Shown one piece after another: positions 56,816-64,000 of a stretch of 64,000 bases of DNA. Numbering within the stretch: position 1 is the first letter of the stretch; each line of letters opens with the position of its first letter. The translations under genes were made by a program, and so were the position numbers. The notes under the pieces are model-generated. The model did no database searches. It was not told where the DNA came from and was given only the letters and a program-made list of their open reading frames with translations. The DNA comes from Gordonia jacobaea. Lineage in GTDB: Bacteria > Actinomycetota > Actinomycetes > Mycobacteriales > Mycobacteriaceae. Where the stretch lies: assembly GCF_001186365.1 (NCBI RefSeq), contig NZ_LDTZ01000013.1, positions 310,001 to 374,000 on the forward strand, in the 5' to 3' direction.

Positions 56816-57931
56816 ATGCTCACAGCTCCGTTGCCCGATGAATTCGCGCGTCGTCGCGAGCGTTTTCGTGCACTGATCTCGACCGGCCCCGAACCCGTCG
56901 ACGTCTTCGTGGTCTCCGATCTCACCAACATCCGCTACCTGAGCGGGTTCACGGGCTCGAACGCCGCGCTGTCGATCTCCGCCGCGGGCAGTGACGGCGA
57001 CCGGATCTGCACGGATGGGCGCTACATCACGCAAGTCGCCGAGCAATCGGGCGACCTCGTCGCCGTCATCGCGCGCAACTGCACCGAAGAGCTCGTCGGA
57101 GCCGCGCTCGTATCGGGGGCGTCGCGGGTCGGCTTCGAGTCGGACATCCTCACCGTTGCGACCCACGCGAATCTGACAGGTGGTCTCGCGCAGGGGAGCG
57201 AACTCGTCGGACGGACCGGCCTCGTCGCCGAGTTGCGTGAGGTCAAAGACGACGCAGAGGTCGAACTGCTGCGGCGTGCGTGTGCCATCGGCGACGTAGC
57301 GCTCGCCGAGATCATCTCCGACGGCGTGATCCGCGCCGGCGCGACCGAACGCGAGGTGGCACGCGCGCTCGAGAACGCGATGTTCCGGCACGGCGCCGAC
57401 GAGATCTCCTTCGAGACCATCGTCGCGGCCGGTGCCAACTCGGCGATCCCGCATCATCGCCCGACGTCGGCGGTGCTCGCCGACGGTGACTTCGTGAAGA
57501 TCGACTTCGGGGCGGTCGCAGGCGGCTACCACTCGGACATGACCCGCACCTATGTGCTCGCGCGCGCTGCGGACTGGCAGCGAGAGATCTACGACCTGGT
57601 CTTGACGGCACAGACCGCGGGCCGTGAGGCGCTGAAAGCGGGTGCCGACCTGAGGTCGATCGACGCCGCTGCGAGGTCGGTCATCGACGACGCGGGTTAC
57701 GGGGACCAGTACGTCCACGGACTCGGCCACGGCGTCGGACTCGAGATCCACGAAGCGCCCGGCATCGGAAAACTGGCGACGGGTACACTACCTTCCGGCG
57801 CAGCGGTGACTGTGGAGCCCGGTGTCTACCTCCCCGGAAGAGGTGGCGTCCGGATCGAGGACACGCTCATCGTCACAGATGGCGAGCCCGACCTGCTGAC
57901 CACCACCGACAAGACCTTTACCGTCATCTGA
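56816..57931 (+). CDS. pepQ: Xaa-Pro aminopeptidase/dipeptidase (M24B)
   Basis: This 371-residue pita-bread metallopeptidase removes or splits X-Pro dipeptides. The N-terminal creatinase-like domain contains LTNIRYLSGFTGSNAAL. The metal ligands lie in VKIDFGAVAGGYHSDMTRTYV (two Asp), HGLGHGVGLEIHEAP (His), TVEPGVYLPG (Glu) and GGVRIEDTLIV (Glu). ATG 56816 and GTG 56807 are both possible starts. It precedes efp as in mycobacteria, although the upstream neighbour is now the catabolic unit rather than aroQ. Confidence 0.94.
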   Translation: MLTAPLPDEFARRRERFRALISTGPEPVDVFVVSDLTNIRYLSGFTGSNAALSISAAGSDGDRICTDGRYITQVAEQSGDLVAVIARNCTEELVGAALVSGASRVGFESDILTVATHANLTGGLAQGSELVGRTGLVAELREVKDDAEVELLRRACAIGDVALAEIISDGVIRAGATEREVARALENAMFRHGADEISFETIVAAGANSAIPHHRPTSAVLADGDFVKIDFGAVAGGYHSDMTRTYVLARAADWQREIYDLVLTAQTAGREALKAGADLRSIDAAARSVIDDAGYGDQYVHGLGHGVGLEIHEAPGIGKLATGTLPSGAAVTVEPGVYLPGRGGVRIEDTLIVTDGEPDLLTTTDKTFTVI

Positions 57932-57997
57932 CGGCCCGCGCACCCCGATGCGCAGGAGATGCACACATACCGACGTAGAAGATTGAGGAACTGATTC

Positions 57998-58561
57998 ATG
58001 GCGACCACCGCCGATTTCAAGAACGGTCTCGTACTCCGCATGGACAACCAGCTTTGGCAGATCCTGGAGTTCCAGCACGTCAAGCCCGGCAAGGGGCCTG
58101 CGTTCGTGCGTACGAAGATCAAGAACGTGCTCAGCGGTAAGACCGTCGACAAGACGTTCAACGCGGGCGTCAAGGTCGAGACCGCGACCGTCGACCGTCG
58201 CGACATGCAGTTCCTGTACAACGACGGCACCGACTACGTCTTCATGGACGCCCAGGACTACGAGCAGTACCCGATCGCGCCGGAGACCGTCGGCGACGGT
58301 GCGCGCTTCCTGCTCGAGAACATGACCGTCCAGGTTTCCCTGAACGAGGGTCAGCCGCTCTTCGTCGAGCTCCCGGTCACCGTCGAGCTCACCGTCACGC
58401 ACACCGACCCGGGCCTGCAGGGCGACCGGTCGACCGGCGGCACCAAGCCGGCCACGGTCGAGACCGGCACCGAGATCCAGGTGCCGCTGTTCATCAACAC
58501 CGGCGACAAGCTGAAGATCGACTCGCGCGACGGCAACTACCTCGGCCGCGTCAACAGCTGA
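57998..58561 (+). CDS. efp: Translation elongation factor P
   Basis: This 187-residue three-domain factor relieves ribosome stalling at consecutive prolines. It begins [20 protein letters not shown] and has the [15 protein letters not shown] loop, whose Lys is the position modified in some bacteria. The C-terminus, with [16 protein letters not shown], is typical. It lies 66 bases after pepQ and 30 bases before nusB. Confidence 0.97.
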   Translation: MATTADFKNGLVLRMDNQLWQILEFQHVKPGKGPAFVRTKIKNVLSGKTVDKTFNAGVKVETATVDRRDMQFLYNDGTDYVFMDAQDYEQYPIAPETVGDGARFLLENMTVQVSLNEGQPLFVELPVTVELTVTHTDPGLQGDRSTGGTKPATVETGTEIQVPLFINTGDKLKIDSRDGNYLGRVNS

Positions 58562-58591
58562 TCACCAATCTCGGTCAACGAAGGTAGATCA

Positions 58592-59056
58592 GTGAAGCAA
58601 CCCGGAACCCGGCACAAGGCTCGCCGGCGCGCAGTGGACCTGTTGTTCGAGGCTGAGGCCAAGCAGGTCAGCCCCGCGCAGCTCGTCGCGGAACGGCGCG
58701 AGTTCGTACGCGACGACGAGAGCGTCGGCGAGATCCACGACTACACCGCGACGGTGATCGAGGGACTGGCCGACGATCAGACGCAGATCGACTCCGTCGT
58801 TGCGTCGCATCTGAAGGGCTGGACCCTGGAGCGGCTTCCCGCCGTCGACCGTGCGATTCTCCGTCTCGCGACGTGGGAGCTCTTCAACTCGACCGACGTC
58901 GATCCGATCGTGATCGTCGACGAGGCCGTCGAATTGGCCAAGGAACTGTCCACCGACGACTCACCCGCGTTCGTCAACGGTGTGTTGGCAAAGATCGCCG
59001 AGCTCGCCCCGCAGGTGCGGGCAGCGCAGGCGGCCGGGTCCGACGGGCAGGGCTGA
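58592..59056 (+). CDS. nusB: Transcription antitermination factor NusB
   Basis: This 154-residue all-helical protein acts with NusE in rRNA antitermination. Features include [20 protein letters not shown] at the start, [24 protein letters not shown] in the middle and [26 protein letters not shown] near the end. It follows efp closely, and the two are likely co-transcribed. A new promoter and the pyrR leader begin after it. Confidence 0.95.
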   Translation: MKQPGTRHKARRRAVDLLFEAEAKQVSPAQLVAERREFVRDDESVGEIHDYTATVIEGLADDQTQIDSVVASHLKGWTLERLPAVDRAILRLATWELFNSTDVDPIVIVDEAVELAKELSTDDSPAFVNGVLAKIAELAPQVRAAQAAGSDGQG

Positions 59057-59079
59057 ACAGCCCGATGCCTACCGGCGTG

Positions 59080-59085
59080 TAGAGT
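59080..59085 (+). promoter_or_regulatory. Candidate -10 element of the pyr operon
   Basis: TAGAGT lies 60 bases before the pyrR ATG in the 88-base gap after nusB. It would give a leader of about 50 bases that includes the PyrR-binding hairpin. The -35 region is poorly conserved. Confidence 0.45.
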
Positions 59086-59111
59086 ATTCGGCGACAGACA
59101 TCCTTTAACGA

Positions 59112-59137
59112 TCCGTCCAGTGAGGCGGAGAAGGAGG
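59112..59137 (+). promoter_or_regulatory. PyrR-binding RNA hairpin next to the pyrR ribosome-binding site
   Basis: A 6-base-pair stem (59112-59117 with 59124-59129) closes the hexaloop CAGUGA at 59118-59123. The loop fits the CNGNGA consensus of PyrR-binding loops. The Shine-Dalgarno AAGGAGG follows at 59131-59137, only two bases from the stem, and ATG 59145 is next. PyrR with UMP or UTP would clamp this hairpin and hide the ribosome-binding site, as described for Mycobacterium smegmatis. No separate terminator hairpin is seen, so translational rather than transcriptional control is favoured. Confidence 0.82.
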
Positions 59138-59144
59138 TCCATAC

Positions 59145-59717
59145 ATGGGCGAACGTGTTCTGCTCGACGCCGCGGATGTGTCCCGCACCATCGCGCGCGT
59201 CGCGCACCAGGTCATCGAGAAGACGGCTCTGGACTCACCTGATGCACCCCGCGTGGTGATCATCGGAATCCCGACGCGCGGAACGACTCTCGCCAATCGG
59301 CTGGCCGCGAGGATCAAAGAGTTCTCCGGCGTCGACGTTCCCGTCGGATACCTCGACATCACGCTCTACCGCGACGATCTCCGCGCCAAACCGCACCGCC
59401 CGCTCGAACGCACGATGGTGCCTGCCGGTGGCGTCGACAACGCGGTCGTCGTACTCGTCGACGACGTGCTCTACTCGGGCCGAACCGTTCGCGCCGCACT
59501 CGACGCGCTGCGCGACCTCGGCCGTCCCGCCGCGGTCCAACTCGCAGTCCTCGTCGACCGCGGCCACCGCGAACTACCGCTACGCGCCGACTACGTCGGC
59601 AAGAACATCCCCACCTCGCGTGACGAGACCGTGTCGGTCCACCTGACCGAGCACGACGGCGTCGACGAGGTTGTGCTCGGCTCGAAGGGGTCGGGCGACG
59701 AGCAGGCGGCTCAGTGA
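59145..59717 (+). CDS. pyrR: Pyrimidine operon regulator / uracil phosphoribosyltransferase PyrR
   Basis: This 190-residue PRTase-fold protein senses UMP/UTP and binds pyr mRNA. The PRPP loop is [20 protein letters not shown], with [14 protein letters not shown] and [16 protein letters not shown] as further signatures. A PyrR-type hairpin lies directly ahead of its own ribosome-binding site, so it should repress itself and the downstream genes. It overlaps pyrB. Confidence 0.96.
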   Translation: MGERVLLDAADVSRTIARVAHQVIEKTALDSPDAPRVVIIGIPTRGTTLANRLAARIKEFSGVDVPVGYLDITLYRDDLRAKPHRPLERTMVPAGGVDNAVVVLVDDVLYSGRTVRAALDALRDLGRPAAVQLAVLVDRGHRELPLRADYVGKNIPTSRDETVSVHLTEHDGVDEVVLGSKGSGDEQAAQ

Positions 59718-60688
59718 TGCGCCACCTACTCTCGACTGCCGACCTGACCCGCGACGACGCCACCGATCTTCTCGACGAGGCCGAGCGCTTCGAACAAGCG
59801 CTGACCGGTCGCGAGATCCGCAAACTCCCGACGCTGCGCGGACGCACCGTCATGACGGTGTTCTACGAGAACTCCACTCGCACAAGGGTTTCCTTCGAAG
59901 TCGCGGGCAAATGGATGAGCGCCGACGTCATCAATGTGAGCGCGTCGAGCTCGTCGGTCAACAAGGGCGAATCGCTGCGCGACACCGCAAAGACGTTGCG
60001 GGCGGCGGGAGCCGATGCGCTCATCGTGCGGCATCCCGCGTCGGGCGCGGCACATCAGATCGCGGCGTGGACATCCGGCGGATTCGGCCCCGACGGCCCG
60101 GATGCGGAAGGTACCGGACCTGCGGTGATCAACGCGGGCGACGGCACCCATGAGCACCCGACGCAGGCGCTTCTCGACGCGCTCACGCTCCGCCAGCGAC
60201 TCGGCAGCATCGAGGGACGTCGGATCGCCCTCGTCGGCGATGTGCTGCACTCGCGCGTCGCGCGGTCGAATGCGCACCTGCTCTCCACACTCGGCGCCGA
60301 CGTCGTGCTGGTCGCGCCGCCGACGTTGCTCCCGGTGGGAGTCGACGAGTGGCCGGTCGAGACGTCGGGCAACCTCGACGCCGAACTACCGGGCGCCGAC
60401 GCCGTGATGATGCTGCGGGTGCAGGCGGAGCGCATGAACGGTGGCTTCTTCCCGTCCGCGCGCGAATACTCGGTGCGCTACGGCCTCAACGAGCGTCGGA
60501 TGGGGTTGCTGTCCGACGACGCCGTCGTGCTGCATCCGGGTCCGATGCTGCGCGGCATGGAGATCGGCTACTCGGTCGCCGACTCGCCGCGCGCGACCAT
60601 TCTCGAACAGGTGCGCAACGGCGTGCATGTCCGCATGGCGGTGCTCTTCCGGCTGCTCGCGGGCACAGAATCAGGAGGTGCGCTGTGA
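59717..60688 (+). CDS. pyrB: Aspartate carbamoyltransferase catalytic subunit
   Basis: This 323-residue enzyme makes carbamoyl-aspartate. Carbamoyl phosphate binding is seen in [15 protein letters not shown], with [28 protein letters not shown] and [15 protein letters not shown]. The aspartate site lies in [12 protein letters not shown] and [14 protein letters not shown] 59717 overlaps the pyrR stop by one base; GTG 59714 is an alternative. No regulatory pyrI gene is present. pyrC overlaps its end by 4 bases. Confidence 0.97.
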   Translation: MRHLLSTADLTRDDATDLLDEAERFEQALTGREIRKLPTLRGRTVMTVFYENSTRTRVSFEVAGKWMSADVINVSASSSSVNKGESLRDTAKTLRAAGADALIVRHPASGAAHQIAAWTSGGFGPDGPDAEGTGPAVINAGDGTHEHPTQALLDALTLRQRLGSIEGRRIALVGDVLHSRVARSNAHLLSTLGADVVLVAPPTLLPVGVDEWPVETSGNLDAELPGADAVMMLRVQAERMNGGFFPSAREYSVRYGLNERRMGLLSDDAVVLHPGPMLRGMEIGYSVADSPRATILEQVRNGVHVRMAVLFRLLAGTESGGAL

Positions 60689-62016
60689 CCGGCCCCAGCT
60701 CGGCAGCAGGATCGGTTGCCACCGGATCAGTGCTGATCCGCTCGGTCCGCCCGTACGGCGAGGGCGACCCGGTCGACGTGCTTGTCACCGACGGCGAGAT
60801 CGCGGAGATCGGAACGTCGATCGACGCCCCGGACGACATCGAGGTCGTCGACGGTAACGGCGCCATCGTGCTGCCGGGCTTCGTCGACATGCACACGCAT
60901 CTGCGTGAACCCGGCCGCGAAGACACCGAGACGATCCGAAGTGGTTCTGCCGCAGCGGCTCTCGGTGGATATACGGCCGTGTTCGCGATGGCCAACACCG
61001 CGCCCGTCGCCGACAACTCGACGGTGACCGACAACGTCTGGCGTTCCGGACGCGAAGTCGGACTCGTCGACGTCTACCCGGTCGGGGCCGTCACCGTCGG
61101 ACTCGAGGGCAAGCAACTCGCCGAGATGGGCATGATGGCGTCGGGAGCCGCAGGCGTCCGCATGTTCAGTGACGACGGAAAGTGCGTCTCCGACCCGCTG
61201 CTCATGCGGCGTGCGCTCGAATACGCCAAGGGACTCGGCGTGCTCATCGCCCAACACGCAGAAGAGCCACGCCTCACAGTCGGCGCCGTCGCGCACGAGG
61301 GCCCGACGGCGGCACGGCTCGGACTCGCGGGCTGGCCGCGCGCGGCCGAGGAGTCGATCGTCGTCCGCGACGCCCTGCTGGCACGCGACGCCGGGGCGCG
61401 GGTGCACATCTGTCACGCGTCGACCGAGGGCACCGTCGCACTGCTGCGCTGGGCCAAGGAGCAGGGGATCGACGTGACCGCCGAGGTCACACCGCATCAC
61501 CTGCTGCTCGACGACTCGCGGCTGCAGACGTACGACGCCATCAACAAGGTCAATCCGCCGCTGCGTGAGGAGCGCGACAAGGTCGCGCTGCGTCAGGCGT
61601 TGGCCGACGGGATCGTCGACTGCGTCGCGACAGATCATGCGCCGCATGCCGCGCAGGAGAAGTGCTGCGAGTTCGCGCAGGCCAAGCCGGGAATGCTCGG
61701 CTTACAGACCGCGCTGCCCATCATCGTCGAGACCATGGTCAACCCGGGCCTGCTCGACTGGCGAGGCGTTGCCCGCGTTATGAGTGAACGTCCGGCACAG
61801 ATCGTCGGGCTCACCGATCAGGGCCGCCCGGTCGCCGTCGGCGAACCCGCGAATCTGACGCTGGTCGACCCGGAGACGTCGTGGGTGGTGCACGGGCGCG
61901 AGCTCGCTAGCCTTTCCGACAACACCCCCTACGAGTCGATGTCGATGCCCGCCACCGTCGTGGCAACACTGCTGCGCGGCGTGGTCACGGCGCGCGACGG
62001 CGAGGTGACACGGTGA
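60685..62016 (+). CDS. pyrC: Dihydroorotase
   Basis: This 443-residue amidohydrolase closes carbamoyl-aspartate to dihydroorotate. The metal motif is [20 protein letters not shown], followed by [14 protein letters not shown], the HICHAS and [10 protein letters not shown] metal His regions, and [13 protein letters not shown] with the catalytic Asp. It is class I in layout. GTG 60685 overlaps the pyrB stop; the frame open upstream belongs to pyrB sequence read in another frame. Confidence 0.96.
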   Translation: MTGPSSAAGSVATGSVLIRSVRPYGEGDPVDVLVTDGEIAEIGTSIDAPDDIEVVDGNGAIVLPGFVDMHTHLREPGREDTETIRSGSAAAALGGYTAVFAMANTAPVADNSTVTDNVWRSGREVGLVDVYPVGAVTVGLEGKQLAEMGMMASGAAGVRMFSDDGKCVSDPLLMRRALEYAKGLGVLIAQHAEEPRLTVGAVAHEGPTAARLGLAGWPRAAEESIVVRDALLARDAGARVHICHASTEGTVALLRWAKEQGIDVTAEVTPHHLLLDDSRLQTYDAINKVNPPLREERDKVALRQALADGIVDCVATDHAPHAAQEKCCEFAQAKPGMLGLQTALPIIVETMVNPGLLDWRGVARVMSERPAQIVGLTDQGRPVAVGEPANLTLVDPETSWVVHGRELASLSDNTPYESMSMPATVVATLLRGVVTARDGEVTR

Positions 62017-62534
62017 GTGCGTCGGAGATCCTCATCGTGATCGTCGTCGTGCTGGTGTGGCTGGGACTGATCTCACTGGTGCTGCGCGGATGGCGCAACC
62101 GAGGCCGTGGCCAGGCAGAGTTGATCGGCGAGATGCCCGTGGCTCCAACCGAACTCGGCGAGCCGCAGCTCGGCCCCGACTCCGGTTTGTACGTCGGTTC
62201 GACGCTCGCGCCGAGTTGGCAGAACCGGGTGGCCGTCGGCGACGTCGGCGATCGTGCCACCGCAACCATCTCGGCCTACCCCGACGGTGTGCTGCTCGAA
62301 CGGCGTGGTGCCAGCGATATCTGGATTCCGCGTTCGTCGATCACCGCCGTCCGCACCGAGCGCGGACTCGCGGGCAAGGTCATGACGGCCGACGGACTGC
62401 TGGTGATCCGCTGGGTGCTGCCGACGGGAACCGAAATCGATTCAGGAATACGTGCCGACGACAAGACCGTCTACCCGGGATGGGTGGCCGCATTCGACAC
62501 ACAGCCCGATACAGAACAGAGGAAAGACCAATGA
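62013..62534 (+). CDS. Membrane protein of the pyr operon, PH-like soluble domain
   Basis: This 173-residue protein has one N-terminal membrane helix ([21 protein letters not shown]) followed by a soluble domain that may have a PH-like fold ([20 protein letters not shown] and [17 protein letters not shown]). It lies between pyrC and carA with 4-base overlaps on both sides, as does Rv1382 in M. tuberculosis. The conserved place suggests a link to pyrimidine or arginine precursor metabolism, but no function is known. Confidence 0.75.
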   Translation: MSASEILIVIVVVLVWLGLISLVLRGWRNRGRGQAELIGEMPVAPTELGEPQLGPDSGLYVGSTLAPSWQNRVAVGDVGDRATATISAYPDGVLLERRGASDIWIPRSSITAVRTERGLAGKVMTADGLLVIRWVLPTGTEIDSGIRADDKTVYPGWVAAFDTQPDTEQRKDQ

Positions 62535-63700
62535 CCGCAGCGGTTCTGGTGCTCGAAAACGGCCAGGTGTTCCGCGGCCGGGAATACGGCGCCGTCGGCG
62601 AGACGCTCGGCGAAGCGGTGTTCTGCACTGCGATGACCGGCTATCAGGAGACACTGACCGACCCCAGCTACCACCGTCAGATCGTCGTCGCGACCGCCCC
62701 GCAGATCGGTAACACCGGCTGGAACAACGAGGACGGCGAATCGACGGGCAGTGCGGGCAGTGAGGGCGAGGTCGGCGACTCGGGCAAGATCTGGGTTGCC
62801 GGGTACGCGGTGCGCAATCCCACACGGCGCGTGTCGAATTGGCGCGCGACCACGTCACTGGAGGCGGAGCTCGAGCGTCAGGGCATCGTCGGTATCTCGG
62901 GTATCGACACCCGGACCGTAGTGCGTGTGCTGCGCGACCACGGATCGATGCGGGCCGGGGTCTTCTCCGGTGCTGCGCTCGCAGACGACGACGAGCTCAT
63001 CTCCCGGGTGCGTAGCCAGCCGTCGATGAAGGGCGCGAACCTCGCCGGCGAGGTCAGCACCGACACCGGCTACCTCGTAGAACCGGGCTCCGATCCGCAA
63101 TTCACCGTTGCCGCAATCGATCTCGGTATCAAGACCAACACCCCACGCATGTTCGCCGAACGCGGAGTCGCGGTACACGTGCTGCCCGCGGACGCCGGAT
63201 TCGACGCGATCGCCGAGCTGAAGCCCGACGGCGTGTTCCTGTCGAACGGCCCGGGCGACCCGGCGACCGCCGACGATGCCGTCGAGCTGACCCGTCAGGT
63301 CCTCGGAGCCGATCTGCCACTGTTCGGCATCTGCTTCGGTAACCAGATCCTCGGCCGCGCATTCGGCCGGAACACCTACAAGATGAAGTTCGGCCACCGC
63401 GGCATCAACATCCCGGTGATCGACGCTGCGACCGGCAAGGTGTCGATCACCGCACAGAATCACGGCTTCGCGCTCGAGGGCGAAGCGGGCGAAGAGTTCG
63501 ACACCGACTTCGGACGTGCCCGCGTCAGCCACGTCTGCGCCAACGACGGAACCGTCGAAGGCGTCGAATTGCTCTCCGGCCGAGCGTTTTCGGTCCAATA
63601 CCACCCAGAAGCGGCGGCCGGTCCACACGACGCCGCCTATCTGTTCGACAGATTCGTCTCCCTGCTGGAGGCTGATCGCGCCAACGGAACGAGGTCCTAA
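62531..63700 (+). CDS. carA: Carbamoyl-phosphate synthase small subunit
   Basis: This 389-residue glutamine amidotransferase subunit supplies ammonia to CarB. The N-terminal domain shows [21 protein letters not shown] and [17 protein letters not shown]. The glutaminase domain has LSNGPGDP, the nucleophile in [15 protein letters not shown], and [12 protein letters not shown]. After [10 protein letters not shown] there is an extra Gly/Ser/Glu stretch of about 12 residues (62743-62780 or so) before IWVAGYAVR that I do not expect from mycobacterial CarA. ATG 62531 overlaps the preceding gene, and TAATG couples carA to carB. Confidence 0.97.
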   Translation: MTAAVLVLENGQVFRGREYGAVGETLGEAVFCTAMTGYQETLTDPSYHRQIVVATAPQIGNTGWNNEDGESTGSAGSEGEVGDSGKIWVAGYAVRNPTRRVSNWRATTSLEAELERQGIVGISGIDTRTVVRVLRDHGSMRAGVFSGAALADDDELISRVRSQPSMKGANLAGEVSTDTGYLVEPGSDPQFTVAAIDLGIKTNTPRMFAERGVAVHVLPADAGFDAIAELKPDGVFLSNGPGDPATADDAVELTRQVLGADLPLFGICFGNQILGRAFGRNTYKMKFGHRGINIPVIDAATGKVSITAQNHGFALEGEAGEEFDTDFGRARVSHVCANDGTVEGVELLSGRAFSVQYHPEAAAGPHDAAYLFDRFVSLLEADRANGTRS

Positions 63701-64000
63701 TGCCGCGCCGCGACGACATCAATCACGTCCTGGTGATCGGCTCCGGCCCGATCGTCATCGGACAGGCCTGCGAGTTCGACTACTCGGGCACCCAGGCGTG
63801 CCGCGTCCTCAAGGCCGAGGGCCTGCGCGTGAGCCTGGTCAACTCCAACCCGGCGACCATCATGACCGATCCGGAGTTCGCCGACGCCACCTACATCGAG
63901 CCGATCACGGCCGAGTACGTCGAGAAGGTCATCGAGGCCGAGCGCGACGCCGGTCATCCGATCGACGCGGTACTCGCCACCCTCGGTGGGCAGACTGCGC
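63700..64000 (+). CDS. carB: Carbamoyl-phosphate synthase large subunit, N-terminal part (cut by window edge)
   Basis: The first 100 residues are visible: [61 protein letters not shown] and LATLGGQTA, all matching the start of the CarB carboxyphosphate domain. The ATG shares its A with the carA TAA stop. The rest, including both ATP-grasp domains, lies beyond the window. Confidence 0.96.
   Translation, partial: MPRRDDINHVLVIGSGPIVIGQACEFDYSGTQACRVLKAEGLRVSLVNSNPATIMTDPEFADATYIEPITAEYVEKVIEAERDAGHPIDAVLATLGGQTA

Overview
The window is a GC-rich, gene-dense chromosomal segment of a mycolic-acid actinomycete (order Mycobacteriales). Gordonia or Williamsia is my best guess, from gene order and protein style only. 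The evidence is a phosphatidylinositol mannoside locus (pgsA-patA-pimA), GTG starts, 1-4 bp overlaps between genes, and a gene order that follows Mycobacterium tuberculosis in blocks: thrS-HIT-pgsA-patA-pimA-pdxS-tesB-pdxT-yebC; ruvCAB-yajC-secDF-SBP-apt-rel-ppiB-glyoxalase-hisS; aspS and transglutaminase genes; rarA-alaS-ruvX-mltG-aroE-prepilin peptidase-aroCKB; pepQ-efp-nusB; pyrR-pyrB-pyrC-membrane protein-carA-carB. Both edges cut a gene (thrS at the left, carB at the right). No gap between genes exceeds 300 bases, and I saw no tRNA, rRNA, CRISPR array, insertion sequence or prophage.

Layout. 1-4.4 kb: thrS end, Ap4A-type HIT protein, phosphatidylinositol mannoside synthesis and a LemA-like membrane protein. 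4.5-9.4 kb: the pyridoxal phosphate pair pdxS/pdxT, split by a PP2C phosphatase, an FHA-like/winged-helix protein, a LuxR-type regulator and tesB. A striking tandem palindrome lies in front of the LuxR-type gene. 9.5-13.2 kb: yebC, a kinase-like protein with a broken P-loop, and ruvCAB behind an SOS box. 13.3-18.5 kb: yajC-secD-secF and a peptide-binding-type lipoprotein. 18.5-25 kb: apt, rel, ppiB (minus strand), glyoxalase II and hisS. A 21-bp repeat array ends in the rel/ppiB terminator. 25-29.6 kb: DUF885 protein, zinc metallopeptidase, aspS.

29.7-36.8 kb holds three translationally coupled large genes: transglutaminase-DUF2126, circularly permuted ATP-grasp-alpha-E, and a second transglutaminase. 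They look like an uncharacterised peptide ligation or modification system. 37-41.7 kb: phosphotransferase-like protein, rarA, an MFS exporter and its XRE regulator. 42-51.2 kb: alaS, ruvX, mltG and most of the shikimate biosynthesis genes (aroE, aroC, aroK, aroB).

51.9-56.8 kb is an inserted shikimate/quinate breakdown unit: MHS-type transporter, NAD-type shikimate/quinate dehydrogenase, TetR regulator and a divergent dehydroshikimate dehydratase. It occupies the place where related genomes carry aroQ. Two matching GTAC-N6-GTAC operators bracket tetR, and the dehydratase promoter appears leaderless. 56.8-64 kb: pepQ, efp, nusB, then the pyrimidine operon, with a recognisable PyrR-binding RNA hairpin just ahead of the pyrR ribosome-binding site.

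The two best candidates for undescribed biology are the PP2C/FHA/LuxR module with its 21-bp-spaced palindromes, and the ATP-grasp/alpha-E/transglutaminase operon. All function calls are from reading the translated sequence; no database search was run.
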